Source: Symbiodinium natans (lineage: Eukaryota; Sar; Dinophyceae; Suessiales; Symbiodiniaceae). From it: 64,000 nt of DNA. Position numbers and translations under genes: made by a program. The stretch lies in the NCBI GenBank assembly GCA_905221605.1, contig CAJNDS010001324.1, positions 190,001-254,000 on the forward strand. The letters are read 5' to 3'. Positions 30,958 through 41,677 of the stretch are shown piece after piece; positions within the stretch are counted from its first letter, which is position 1; each line of letters begins with the position of its first letter. Under the pieces are notes generated by a model that saw only the letters and a list, made by a program, of their open reading frames with translations, was not told the DNA's origin and did no database searches.

Positions 30958-32508
30958 CAATCTTGAAAGGGGACGAGACTGTTTTTTGTTTCTTAAAGCA
31001 AAAAGAGGAGAAGAGAATTTATTCTAAATTCCACCCCCCTCGAATATTCTTTTGTTTTTCGTATTTCATTCTTCGAAAACTCAGAGGAGAAGGGAGAAGG
31101 GAATTTATTCTAAATTCCACCCCCCTCGAATTTCTCGAATCTTCTTTTGTTTTTTGTATTTCCTTATTCGAAAATCAGAGGAGTAGAGACGAGACAGTTG
31201 TTGTTTCTAAAAGTAAAGAGCGGGGGGGTTGGGGGGGCGCAGCCCCCCCCATTTTGCCTGTTGTGAATTGGAAAGAGGGGAGAAGAGAGAAAGGACTTTA
31301 GTCTAAATTTCACCCCCCTCAAATCTTGTTTTGTTTTTGTATTTCATTGTTCAAAACTCAGAGGAGTAGAGACGAGATTGTTTTTGTTTTAAGAAGTAAA
31401 GAGCGGGGGGGTTGGGGGTGGGACGGCGGGGAAAGGGGGCTTAAATGGGGCTTAAAGGGGGAGCTTAAGGGGGGGCTTAAGGGGGGCTTAAGGGGGGGCT
31501 TAAGGGGGGCTTAAGGGGGGGTTTCAGGGGGGGCTTAAAGGAAGCCAGAGAAGTGAGACTTTAAACATTACCTTCTCTTCAAGAAGAGAGAGAAGGAAAT
31601 TTAGTCTAAATTCCGCCCCCTTCAACCTGGGTTGAACTTGGGTTGAACCTGGCTTGAACCTGGGTTGTTCAATCTTGAAAGGAGACGAGACTGTTTTTTG
31701 TTTCTTAAAGCAAAAAGAGGAGAAGAGAATTTATTCTAAATTCCACCCCCCTCGAATATTCTTTTGTTTTTCGTATTTCATTCTTCGAAAACTCAGAGGA
31801 GAAGGGAGAAGGGAATGTATTCTAAATTCCACCCCCCTCGAATTTCTCAAATCTTCTTTTGTTTTTTGTGTATTTCCTTATTCGAAAATCAGAGGAGTAG
31901 AGACGAGACAGTTGTTGTTTCTAAAAGTAAAGAGCGGGGGGGTTGGGGGGGGCGCAGCCCCCCCCATTTTGCCTGTTGTGAATTGGAAAGAGGGGAGAAG
32001 AGAGAAAGGACTTTAGTCTAAATTTCACCCCCCTCAAATCTTGTTTTGTTTTTGTATTTCATTGTTCAAAACTCAGAGGAGTCGAGACGAGATTGTTTTT
32101 GTTTTAAGAAGTAAAGAGCGGGGGGGTTGGGGGTGGGACGGCGGGGAAAGGGGGCTTAAATGGGGCTTAAAGGGGGAGCTTAAGGGGGGGCTTAAGGGGG
32201 GCTTAAGGGGGGGCTTAAGGGGGGCTTAAGGGGGGGTTTCAGGGGGGGCTTAAAGGGAGGCTTGAAGGGGCTTAAAGGGGGCGTAAAGGGAGGCTTGAAG
32301 GGGGCCTTGAAGAGGGCTTAAAGGGGGTCTTAAGGGGGGGGGGCTGAAAGAAGATGAGAGAAGGGATTTACTCTAAATTCCACCCCCCTCGAATCTTGTT
32401 TTATTTTTTGGATTTCATTATTCGAAGCCAGAGAAGTGAGACTTTAAACATTACCTTCTCTTCAAGAAGAGAGAGAAGGAAATTTAGTCTAAATTCCGCC
32501 CCCTTCAA
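30951..32508 (+). repeat. 712-bp tandem duplication with G-rich satellite
   Basis: Sequence from 30951 is repeated from 31663, an offset of 712 bp, with few changes. Each copy contains blocks reading TCTAAATTCCACCCCCCTCGAAT and a run of CTTAAGGGGGG-type units (31430-31545 and 32150-32340). The second copy has about 160 more bases of these units. No credible coding frame is present; the open frames are made of repeat. The 5' join of each copy is TTGAACCTGGG satellite, so unequal exchange between satellite tracts may have made the duplication. Confidence 0.85.
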
Positions 32509-32650
32509 ATCTTGTTTTATTTTTCTATTTGTTTTTTAGATTTCATTATTCGAAATTAAAGAAGTGAGGGGGGTCTTAAGGGGGAGGCTTATCGGGGGTT
32601 TAAAGGGGGGCTTAAAGGTTGAGCCTGGGTTGAACCTGGGTTGAACCCGG
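32509..32650 (+). other. Spacer ending in TTGAACCTGGG satellite
   Basis: This is AT-rich and then G-rich repeat remnant (GGGGGGCTTAAAGG) leading into three satellite units that abut the first non-coding element. No gene is seen. Confidence 0.6.
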
Positions 32651-34364
32651 ATCTCAAGGCTCTCGGCTCGAGTGAGAAGGCAAGTGGTAGGCAGTTTTCA
32701 GGTAGGGTAGCTGCCTAGATGCCATGGAGCCCATTCTCTAAGAGGGATAGCCTGGCTATCATAACCTCAGAGGTGAGCCGAGAGGGAAGGTGCATCCTTC
32801 GACTGGAGCGAACTACCAGGGCAGGGCACTTCCGCGATGCCCAGTTTTTGGAGCAGAGTTTCAGCGAGCGTGCCAAACAGGGATGCCTTCCATGGGCCTC
32901 GTGGCCAAGTGGCACCGAGGCAGCAGAGAGGTGCAGACCCTCTGACCCGAACAGATAGGGGCATGGGCCGGCGGGCAGGGATCAGCCCAGTATGCTCGGG
33001 GGGACCGCAAGGCACGGTTAGTAAGAGAGTGAAAGCCGGAGCTGCGGCGAACTTGAGCAACTGGTCTGTACAGCCTGTTTCCACCGCTTGCAATCCCTGG
33101 AGAGCTGGAGTTAGGAAGCTGGAAGTTTGGGAGTCTGCAGTGGCGATTAGGGAACGTGATGCAGTGGCCAGCAGGCCGAAAGCACATGCCCCCTTCTGGA
33201 AGCCTGCTACATTGTCTGTGGCTTGTAACGGGCTATCGCCTACACTGGCTGCTAACCAGTTCAACATTGGCTTGAAGTGTGAGATAGATCTGGCGGGCTC
33301 TTTCGTGACTCACACAGCCAGAGGTTTTATCCTCTTTGAGTTGAGTGGTATAAGGCCCTCCTGACCTTTGTCATGCTGGGGTATGCCCAGTCCTACCAAG
33401 CTTAGTGTCAGGAGCTTTAGTTTGTCGGACTCATCTACAGTAAATCCACACTGGCGGCAGTGCTTGAGAGTGGGATAGCTACCAGAGGCAAGATTCCGCC
33501 ATAGGCGCTGCCTGAGGTTTATGTTTATGGGTTTGGCTTCTGCCTGGCGTGTTTCCCCGCGCCAGTGCACTTCGTGCGTGGGGGAATTGAGGGGAAAGCG
33601 TGGTCCCCGCGCCTTGTTGAGGGGAGGCGTCGACCCTGCGCCAAATATACCAAGTTGAGGCGTGCAGTGTCCCCAAGCCTGTCGACATAAGCCTTGTCCA
33701 GGTGGTCCCATCCACCCTCGCACAGGGTAGTTTTCAGGAGGTGCTTTCTGGAACCCTCCACACAGTGTCCTGGAGTGCCAGACGCCAGGAGTGTGGAGGT
33801 GGCATCCTCGGGCTGTGAAGTGGCGGGCTTCACTGCCCAAGGCCCACAGGGCTGCAGGCTGAGCAGTTACGGCAGTTCTTTCCTCTCAGCTGAAGCAGGC
33901 GGACAACCCTGTAGCTGGGCCAAACCAATTTGTACAGGTAATTGGTGCCTGTGGCCGAGGGGTCGCAGGTTCTGAGTGCAGAATGTATATGCCTTGCTGT
34001 GCGCCAGGAGGGATGCCCTCTTACTGACAGGAAAGGGAGAAGGGTAGTTTGCAAGCGGACTTGAGGCAATCCGCACCCACAGATAGGGGCTACCCTCTCG
34101 CTCAGTACTGGGGAGAGGAGCGATTGGTGGGGTTCGGTGGAGCTTAGCAGCAGCGAGAGGTGCCACCCTCTAGTGAGAGGCTGAGGCAATGACCTCATAG
34201 GCTTGAGGTCCCACCCTCAGTAGTGGCACTAGTAGCAGAAGGCTTTACCTGTACAGTTAGCCTCTGCTGCTCAAGATAGTGTAGTGGTACTTAGCAGTAC
34301 GGACTCCGGTCCCAAACACCAAGACGGTGGACTCGCAAACCAAGCTCAACTCGGAAAAAAAAAA
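32651..34364 (+). mobile_element. Non-coding retroelement N1 (longest copy)
   Basis: It is about 1.7 kb and bounded by TTGAACCTGGG satellite on both sides. It ends with the same 3' terminus as the LINE, except that CTCGCAAACCAAG replaces TCGCATTTGTTCG. Two shorter copies (N2, N3) match its 3' parts from 33014 and about 33743 on, a graded 5' truncation typical of LINE-type retroposition. No protein domain is visible; open frames on both strands are unlike any family I know and are not kept free of stops between copies. I interpret it as a non-autonomous partner mobilised by the LINE through the shared tail. Confidence 0.65.
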
Positions 34365-34422
34365 TTGAACCCGGATTCAACCCAGGTTGAACCCAGGTTG
34401 AACCTGGATTCTGACCCGGGTC

Positions 34423-35732
34423 GGTTAGTAAGAGAGTGAAAGCCGGAGCTGCGGCGAACTTGAGCAACTGGTCTGTACAGCCTGTTGCCACCGCTTGCAA
34501 TCCCTGGAGAGCTGGAGTTAGGAAGCTGGAAGTTTGGGAGTCTGCAGTGGCGATTAGGGAACGTGATGCAGTGGCCAGCCGGCCGAAAGCACATGCCCCC
34601 TTCTGGAAGCCTGCTACATTGTCTGTGGCTTGTAACGGGCTATCGCCTACACTGGCTGCTAACCAGTTCAACATTGGCTTGAAGTGTGAGATAGATCTGG
34701 CGGGCTCTTTCGTGACTCACACAGCCAGAGGTTTTATCCTCTTTGAGATGAGTGGTATAAGGCCCTCCTGACTTTGTCATGCTGGGGTATGCCCAGTCCT
34801 ACCAAGCTTAGTGTCAGGAGCTTTAGTTTGTCCACCTTGGCCTTGCCTAGGACTCATCTACAGTAAATCCACACTGGCGGCAGTGCTTGAGAGTGGGATA
34901 GCTACCAGAGGCAAGATTCCGCCTTACGCGCTGCCTGAGGTTTATGTTTATGGGTTTGGCTTCTGCCTGGCGTGTTTCCCCGCGCCAGTGCACTTCGTGC
35001 ATGGGGGAATTGAGGGGAAAGCGTGGTCCCCGCGCCTTGTTGAGGGGAGGCGTCGACCCTGCGCCAAATATACCAAGTTGAGGGGTGCAGTGTCCCCAAG
35101 CCTGTAGACATAAGCCTTGTCCACACCCTCGCACAGGGTAGTTTTCAGGAGGTGCTTTCTGGAACCCTCCACACAGTGTCCTGGAGTGCCAGACGCCAGG
35201 AGTGTGGAGGCCACAGGGCTGCAGGCTGAGCAGTTACGGCAGTTCTTTCCTCTCAGCTGAAGCAGGCGGACAACCCTGTAGCTGGGCCAAACCAATTTGT
35301 ACAGGTAATTGGTGCCTGTGGCCGAGAGGGGTCGCAGGTTCTGAGTGCAGAATGTATATGCCTTGCTGTGCACCAGGAGGGATGCCCTCTTACTGACAGG
35401 AAAGGGAGAAGGGTAGTTTGCAAGCGGACCTGAGGCAATCCGCACCCACAGATAGGGGCTACCCTCTCACTCAGTACTGGGAAGAGGAGCGATTGGTGGG
35501 GCTCGGTGGAGCTTAGCAGCAGCGAGAGGTGCCACCCTCTAGTGAGAGGCTGAGGTAATGACCTCATAGGCTTGAGGTCCCACCCTCAGTAGTGGCACTA
35601 GTAGCAGAAGGCTTTACCTGTACAGTTAGCCTCTGCTGCTCAAGACAGTGTAGTGGTACTTAGCAGTACGGACTCCGGTCCCAAACACCAAGACGGTGGA
35701 CTCGCAAACCAAGCTCAACTCGGAAAAAAAAA
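34423..35732 (+). mobile_element. Non-coding retroelement N2, 5'-truncated
   Basis: It begins at GGTTAGTAAGAGAGTG, which corresponds to position 33014 in N1, and then follows N1 closely to the shared terminus. Small indels distinguish it, for example a missing segment around 35200 relative to 33790-33840, and a short insertion near 34830. The satellite precedes and follows it. Confidence 0.68.
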
Positions 35733-35782
35733 TCCTGACCCGGGTTCTGAACCCGGGTTGAACCCAGGTTGAACCTGGGTTG

Positions 35783-37112
35783 ACACGGGCACCAGGCCTT
35801 ACAACAAGGGAGGTAACCTTATCCTCCGAGCAAGCAGCCGCGGTCGAGGCAATGGCCTAGCCAACCAGATGCCCGACCAGGCCTCGTATGAGGTCCAGGG
35901 CAAGATCAGGTACCTGACCATGCTTGCTCGGGGAGGGTCAAGGGTGGTGTATACCCTTGACCGGGAACCCCGCTGGGTCCTGAAGGTGGGCCCCCAAGAT
36001 GCCCACCACTTCGAGTGGGAGCTGTTTGCGCTGTCCCTCGACTCCTGGCCCCAGGTCTGCCGGAGGTTCACCCTCCAGGTCGAGGTCCCTGGGCTCCCAG
36101 CCCAGGACCTGAGGGCCTACACCGTCGAGCGGATGGTGGCCCCAGTTCGCCCGACACCGGACGGGTCGTTCCTCCAGATGTGCATTATGATATGCTTCTG
36201 GTGTGGACTTCGCCTTTCGGAGGGGTACCTCCATCCCCGCGACCAAGGGGAGCATAATTGGGGGTACCTGGGAATGGCCAAATACCACCGGTTAACAAGT
36301 TTGGACGTGGCCAACTGGGGCACCAGAGAGCACTACGGCTTCCCCAGCCTGACCCGGCTCGTCTCGTTCTTCCGGTGGTTTGACCAAGACTCACCCACCC
36401 TGAGCAGCAAAGTCAGGAGGTGGGTCAGCCTCCACCATGCCAGCATCCCCATGCTGGCAAGCTTGTTGCTGTGGGAATTAAAAACCATGGACATGGTCTT
36501 TGTCGAGGCTCTCATCGACATGAAAGTCCTCTATGAGTTGCCGTCGCCAGACTATGGGCTCGCGCGACCCCTCGGCAACATCATGGAGGAACCTCGCTGG
36601 GAGTTGGTCCCACTCAGGGAACCACCAGCTGAAGCAGCCTAGGAGGTTGCATCCTCCCAGCCAGGATAGCACAGAGGTACCATCCTCGCTACCGGAGCGG
36701 AACCCTGACCGCCTCCCTCTGACAGCCTGCACAAAGTGCACCAAAGGCCTTGAGGGACCTTTTGTCAGGAGGTTCCTAACCTCTCATGAGGTACCAGCCT
36801 CTGGTAGCATCCCGAAGAGGATGCAAGCTGAGGTTCATCCTCACTGCCAGAGCATACCCCTGGCCCCTCCTCTCACGGTTGCAACCCCTGCACCAGCAAC
36901 CTGAGGAACTTTTGCCAGGAGGTTTCTTTCCTCTCATGAGGTACAACCTCTGGTCGCATCCCAAAGAGGATGGTAGCTTAGGAGGAGGTTCTTTCCTCCC
37001 CTGTACATTAGGGCCAAGAGGGCCATCAGTGGTGCCAGTACAGAGGCACGGTTTTCACAACCCAAACACCAAGACGGTGGATCGCATTTGTTCGCTCAAC
37101 TCGGAAAAAAAA
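35783..37112 (+). mobile_element. LINE copy E5, truncated to kinase-like ORF and 3' UTR
   Basis: It starts within the 3' coding portion of the LINE (ACACGGGCACCAGG, as at 40397 in E8) and runs through a kinase-like ORF and the 3' UTR to the LINE-type terminus. The 5' edge abuts TTGAACCTGGG satellite. Confidence 0.75.
35869..36642 (+). CDS. LINE-borne kinase-like protein (257 aa)
   Basis: This is a complete-looking frame from an ATG; the frame is also open upstream to the element edge, so the ATG may be internal to a longer LINE protein. Residues 21-30 (RGGSRVVYTL) resemble a glycine-rich loop and VLKV (K39) the third-strand lysine of kinase folds. HPRDQGEHN (D125, N130) resembles a catalytic loop and SLDVANW (D146) the metal-binding Asp after it, with spacing as in protein kinases and aminoglycoside-type phosphotransferases. 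Similarity is by pattern only. A second copy (40482-41118, frameshifted) shows the same residues retained, so the motif positions look constrained. Its role in retrotransposition, if any, is unknown. Confidence 0.45.
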   Translation: MPDQASYEVQGKIRYLTMLARGGSRVVYTLDREPRWVLKVGPQDAHHFEWELFALSLDSWPQVCRRFTLQVEVPGLPAQDLRAYTVERMVAPVRPTPDGSFLQMCIMICFWCGLRLSEGYLHPRDQGEHNWGYLGMAKYHRLTSLDVANWGTREHYGFPSLTRLVSFFRWFDQDSPTLSSKVRRWVSLHHASIPMLASLLLWELKTMDMVFVEALIDMKVLYELPSPDYGLARPLGNIMEEPRWELVPLREPPAEAA

Positions 37113-37136
37113 TTGAACCTGGGTTGAACCTGGGTT

Positions 37137-37753
37137 GCTTTCTGGAACCCTCCACACAGTGTCCTGGAGTGCCAGACGCCAGGAGTGTGGAGGTGGCATC
37201 CTCGGGCTGTGAAGTGGCGGGCTTCACTGCCCAGGGCCCACAGGGCTGCAGGCTGAGCAGTCACGGCAGTTCTTTCCTCTCAGCTGAAGCAGGCGGACAA
37301 CCCTGTAGCTGGGCCAAACCAATTTGTACAGGTAATTGGTGCCTGTGGCCGAGGGGTCGCAGGTTCTGAGTGCAGAATGTATATGCCTTGCTGTGCACCA
37401 GGAGGGATGCCCTCTTACTGACAGGAAAGGGAGAAGGGTAGTTTGCAAGCGGACATGAGGCAATCCGCACCCACAGATAGGGGCTACCCTCTCACTCAGT
37501 ACTGGGAAGAGGAGCGATTGGTGGGGCTCGGTGGAGCTTAGCAGCAGCGAGAGGTGCCACCCTCTAGTGAGAGGCTGAGGCAATGACCTCATAGGCTTGA
37601 GGTCCCACCCTAGTGGCACTAGTAGCAGGAGGCTTTACCTGTACAGTTAGCCTCTGCTGCTCAAGATAGTGTAGTGGTACTTAGCAGTACGGACTCCGGT
37701 CCCAAACACCAAGACGGTGGACTCGCAAACCAAGCTCAACTCGGAAAAAAAAA
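37137..37753 (+). mobile_element. Non-coding retroelement N3, 5'-truncated
   Basis: It matches N1 from the GCTTTCTGGAACCC point near 33743 to the shared terminus. It is the shortest of the three and is preceded directly by TTGAACCTGGG satellite. Confidence 0.7.
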
Positions 37754-37767
37754 TTGAACCTGGGTTG

Positions 37768-38080
37768 CATCCCAAAGAGGATGATAAGCTGAGGTTCATC
37801 CTCGCTGCCAGAGAACACACCCCTGGCCGATTTCCTCTCACGGTTTGCACCCATTGCACCAGAAACCCTGAGGAACGTTTTGCCAGGAGGTTCATTCCTC
37901 TCATGAGGTACAACCTCTGGTAGCATCCCAAAGAGGATGGTAGCTTAGGAGGAGGTGTTTTTCCTCCCCCTGTACTATAGGGCCAAGAGGGCCATCAGAT
38001 GTGCCAGTACAGAGGCACGGTTTTCACAACCCAAACACCAAGAAGGTGGATCGCATTTGTTCGCTCAACTCGGAAAAAAA
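37768..38080 (+). mobile_element. LINE copy E7, 3' UTR fragment
   Basis: Only about 310 bases of LINE 3' UTR remain, starting at CATCCCAAAGAGGATG (compare 15428 onward in E1) and ending in the LINE-type terminus. There is satellite on both sides. Confidence 0.78.
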
Positions 38081-38163
38081 CAATTGAACCTGGGTTGAAC
38101 CTGGGTTGAACCCAGGTTGCACCTGGGTTGAACCCAGGTTGAACCGAGGTTAAACCCAGGTTC
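38081..38163 (+). repeat. TTGAACCTGGG satellite with alternating orientation
   Basis: About seven 11-bp units follow E7. Units reading TTGAACCTGGG alternate with TTGAACCCAGG, so neighbouring units can pair as hairpins (AACCTGGG with CCCAGGTT). Confidence 0.85.
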
Positions 38164-39774
38164 GACCTCCTCCAGCAAACTTATCAGGAAGAAGTGGACC
38201 GCCGTATCGCCACCGGCCTAGCTGCTCCTGAGCTAAAAGGGGGCATTGATTGGACAGTAGGGAGGAAACTGTTGGGGGGTTTTAAGAAAGAAGGGCGGAA
38301 CACGAAAGCCTCTGCCCTGAGGTGTGTTTGGCAGGGAGCCCTGGTGTGCAGCCAAAACTCTGCCGTCAAGGTGTGCCCCCGGTGCCACCAGGAAGCGGAC
38401 TGGGAGCATGTGCTCTTGGACTGTGCCTGGTGGGAAGCCCAGAACTGGGAGCTACCAGTATGGTTCCAAGAAGGCAGGGCCCAAGGCCCGCGATCACTGT
38501 GGACCAGGGCCTCCCGCCTAAACCCGACTGGCAGGTACCACCTCCCCAGGAAGACAAGCCCACCTTCTTGGGCATATGGGCCAGCCAAGAGGGTTTCAGT
38601 GACCCGGAGCTTGTCTACGGCACAGATGCTAGTGGGGGCCCTTTCACGGCGGACCCGAGACTCCGGCAGGTAGCCTGCAGTGGTGGCCTGCAAAAAGCAG
38701 GGCCAAGACTATGTCCAGGTCGGGGCAATCGTCGGCCAAGTCCCAGGCCCTCAGACGGTTTTTCGAGGTGAGATGTATGCAGTTTTGCAACTGGCCCGAT
38801 ATACCGAAGGCCCCGTTGACACGACACTAGATTGCCTTGGTGTCCCGAAACGAGTCCGCAGCCCAAAACCGGGGAAAACCCACGGTGACATCTGGTGGGA
38901 GCTGCAAGCCACGGATGTCGACCGCCTAAAAATGAAATGGGTCCCGTCCCATGTTTCAAAGGAGGATTTCCTCCGGAAGGTCGGTGCGGAAAACTCGTGG
39001 AGGCAGCAGGTCAATGACCTGGCAGATACACTGTGTGGGGAAAAAGCGGCTGAGCTGGCCCGCCCCGAGGCCCGGGCAGCCAGCCAATATCAGGACCATT
39101 GCAGCAAGAAAGCCCAAGAGTTCCTGGCGAGCAGGGCTGAAAAGATCCTCACCGCTGTAGGAGAAAACCAGCACCCAGTCGACAAGGTCTTCCTGCAGGA
39201 CAAGCAGGCCCGCAAACACCCCGAGGCCAATGCAAGGCCCTGTAAAAAGCGGGTGGGATCCAACATAGGTCGTGGCCACACCACTACCCAGCAGGAATGG
39301 TTCCAGGAACTGGTCCGGACCAAATCCATACATGCCTGGGAATGGGACGGTCTCAACCTCCGGTGTGCCCAGTGCCAACTAAAACTTTTGCACACCAAAA
39401 ACCGCAAGACCTTAGAGGCGCTGGCAGCACACCAATGTGCGCATCAAGGGAGGGTTGCGATTGAAGGGGCTCATGTCACGCATGTTTTGAAACTTTTAGG
39501 AACTAGGCAGCTTTGGGTGTGCGAGGGTTGTGGTGGCCAGCTGTCCCTAAAAACCCGAACGGTTTCGCAAAAACTTGCTGCAGCTTGTTGTTTTAAAAAG
39601 GACTCCCGATGTAAGTCGCAATTCAAGCCAGAAACGACAAATCCCATCCGCAGCCTTTTTCAGCCAGCGCAGGCAGCCAAGTTAGTAGAAGGGCCCAACC
39701 CCCCCGTGCGCAATGGCGGAAATGAAGCAGGAGGACCTGCCCTCCCAGGCCCAGGAGGCCCCAGTGAAGAGTGA
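38164..39774 (+). pseudogene. LINE ORF2 linker, RNase H and zinc ribbons (frameshifted)
   Basis: The order is WTVGRKLLGGFKKEG, then the zinc-binding CPRCHQEADWEHVLLDC, then RNase H with VYGTDASGG, VFRGEMYAVLQL and MKWVPSHV. The two cysteine clusters (RCAQCQ, WVCEGCGG) follow. The protein changes frame near 38475 and again near 38675 and is then open to 39774. Divergence from E2 is clearly greater than between E1 and E2. This copy shows the direct order of the segment that is inverted in E2. Confidence 0.8.
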
Positions 39775-40396
39775 AGAAGAAAAGCCGAGGGTGGGGCCTC
39801 CCCGGAGCCAAAGGCTCTACACCACCCCACCGGCGACGACACTCAGGAGGGGCTACCCTCCCAAGCCAGTGCCTCCTCCAATGCAGCCCCTGCCGAGACA
39901 AAGGAGGAAAACAACCAGGAACTGCCAACCACAACACCGGCAGGGGAGGGGCAGCCGAGGCAAAGGCTTGGGAGAATAGAAAGAGGGAGGTTCCTCCTCC
40001 AAACAGGCAGCCCGGCAAAGCCCAAGGCAAGGGAGAGTTCCTGCTCGAACGCAGGACCCCGGCGCAGAGGTTCGTAGATGACTACACCTTGCAGAGGCAG
40101 AGAAACAGGCCGGGTAAGAAAGCCAGGGCTCAGAGGCAGCAGGCTGTCTCCGAGGCAGCCCAAAGGGTCCCACCCATGCCACCGCCAGCCAAACGTGCCG
40201 CCCACCCTGGATGCAATCACGAAGAATGGGAAGGATGGCAGCAATGGGGGACGAGCATTGGTCCGGAGGGTGGTCCTCCAGCTGGTGGGGGGCCTCCCGA
40301 GAATGGGACCAGGAGGGGATACCTCCGAAACCAGTCCGGAGCCTGCCCCAGTGGAGGAGCAGGACCAGGAGGACCAGGAGCCCCCGGCAGACCTTA
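39775..40396 (+). other. Proline-rich linker region of E8
   Basis: This is a Pro/Gly/Arg-rich stretch with overlapping open frames and no domain. Its 3' end (in the frame reading EEQDQEDQEPPADLNTGTRP) joins the kinase-like part, so it is probably the linker of an additional ORF or of a longer ORF2. Confidence 0.4.
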
Positions 40397-41118
40397 ACAC
40401 GGGCACCAGGCCCTATAACGAGGGAGGTAACCTTATCCTCCAGCAAGCAGCCGCGGTCGGGGCAACGGCCCAGCCAACCAGATGCCCGACCAGGCCTCGT
40501 ATGAGGTCCAGGACAAGATCCGGTACCTGACCATGCTTGCTCGGGGAGGGTCAAGGGTGGTGTATACCCTTGACCGGGAACCCCGCTGGGTCCTGAAGGT
40601 GGGCCCCCAAGATGCCCACCACTTCGAGTGGGAGCTGTTTGCGCTGTCCCTCACTCCTGGCCCAGGTCTGCCGGAGGTTCACCCTCCAGGTCGAGGTGCC
40701 TGGGCTCCCAGCCCAGGACCTGAGGGCCTACACCGTTGAGCGGATGGTGGCCCCCATCCGCCCAACACCGGACGGTTCGTTCCTCCAGATGTGCATTATG
40801 TTGTGCTTCTGGTGCGGACTACGCCTTCCGGAGGGGTACCTCCATCCCCGAGATCAAGGGGAGCATAACTGGGGGTACTTGGGAATGGCCAAGTACCACC
40901 GGTTAACGTCCCTGGACGTAGCCAACTGGAGCACGAGGGAACACTATGGTTTCCCCAGCCAAACCCGGCTCGTCTCGTTCTTCCGGTGGTTTGACCAAGA
41001 CTCCCCCACCCTTAGCAGCAAAGTCAAGAGGTGGGTCAGCCTCCACCATGCCAGCATCCCCATGCTGGCAAGCCTGTTGCTGTGGGAGTTAAAGAACATG
41101 GACATCTCATCGACATGA
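40397..41118 (+). pseudogene. Kinase-like module of LINE E8 (broken)
   Basis: It parallels the intact E5 version, with the same glycine-rich loop, VLKV, HPRDQGEHN and SLDVANW. Relative to E5 it has lost a base near 40435, has small deletions near 40655-40670 that change frame, and lacks about 16 bases near 41105, after which the frame ends. Confidence 0.6.
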
Positions 41119-41202
41119 AAGTCCTGTATGAGTTGCCGTCGCCAGACTATGGGCTAGCACGACCCCTCGGCAACATCATGGAGGAGCCTCGCTGGGATGC
41201 AG

Positions 41203-41677
41203 CCTAGGAGGTTGCATCCTCCCAGCGAGGACAGTAAAGAGGTACCATCCTCGCTACCGGAGCGGAACCCTGACCGCCTCCCTCTGACAGCCTGCACAAA
41301 GTGCACCAAAGGCCTTGAGGGACCTTTTGTCAGGAGGTTCCTAACCTCTCGTGAGGTACCAGCCTCTGGTAGCATCCCGAAGAGGATGAAAGCAGAGGTT
41401 CATCCTCGCTGCCAGAGAGCACCCCTGGCCCTCCTCTCACGGTTTGCACCCCCTGCATCAAAAACCTGAGGAGCTCTTTGCCAGGAGGTTTCATTCCTCT
41501 CATGAGGTACAGCCTCTGGTAGCATCCCAAAGAGGATGGTAGCCTAGGAGGAGGTTTTTCCTCCCCTGTACTTTAGGGCCAAGAGGGCCATCAGTAGTGC
41601 CAGTACAGAGGCACGGTTTTCACAACCCAAACACCAAGACGGTGGATCGCATTTGTTCGCTCAACTCGGAAAAAAAA
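41203..41677 (+). other. 3' UTR and terminus of E8
   Basis: This has the same UTR order as the other LINE copies, with shortened blocks. It ends CTCAACTCGG plus A9. Confidence 0.8.

Larger units (their letters stand above)
38164..41677 (+). mobile_element. LINE copy E8, 5'-truncated, with kinase-like module
   Basis: It begins in the RT-RNase H linker (GACCTCCTCCAGCAAAC), runs through RNase H and the zinc ribbons, a proline-rich linker, a kinase-like segment and the 3' UTR, and ends at the LINE-type terminus. Compared with E1 and E2 it contains about 1.4 kb more between the zinc ribbons and the UTR, so two structural forms of the family coexist here. Confidence 0.82.

Noticed and set aside
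33310-33840. 176-residue minus-strand frame in the non-coding element
   Set aside because: It is not preserved as one frame in the copy N2 and has no domain. It is most likely a chance frame.
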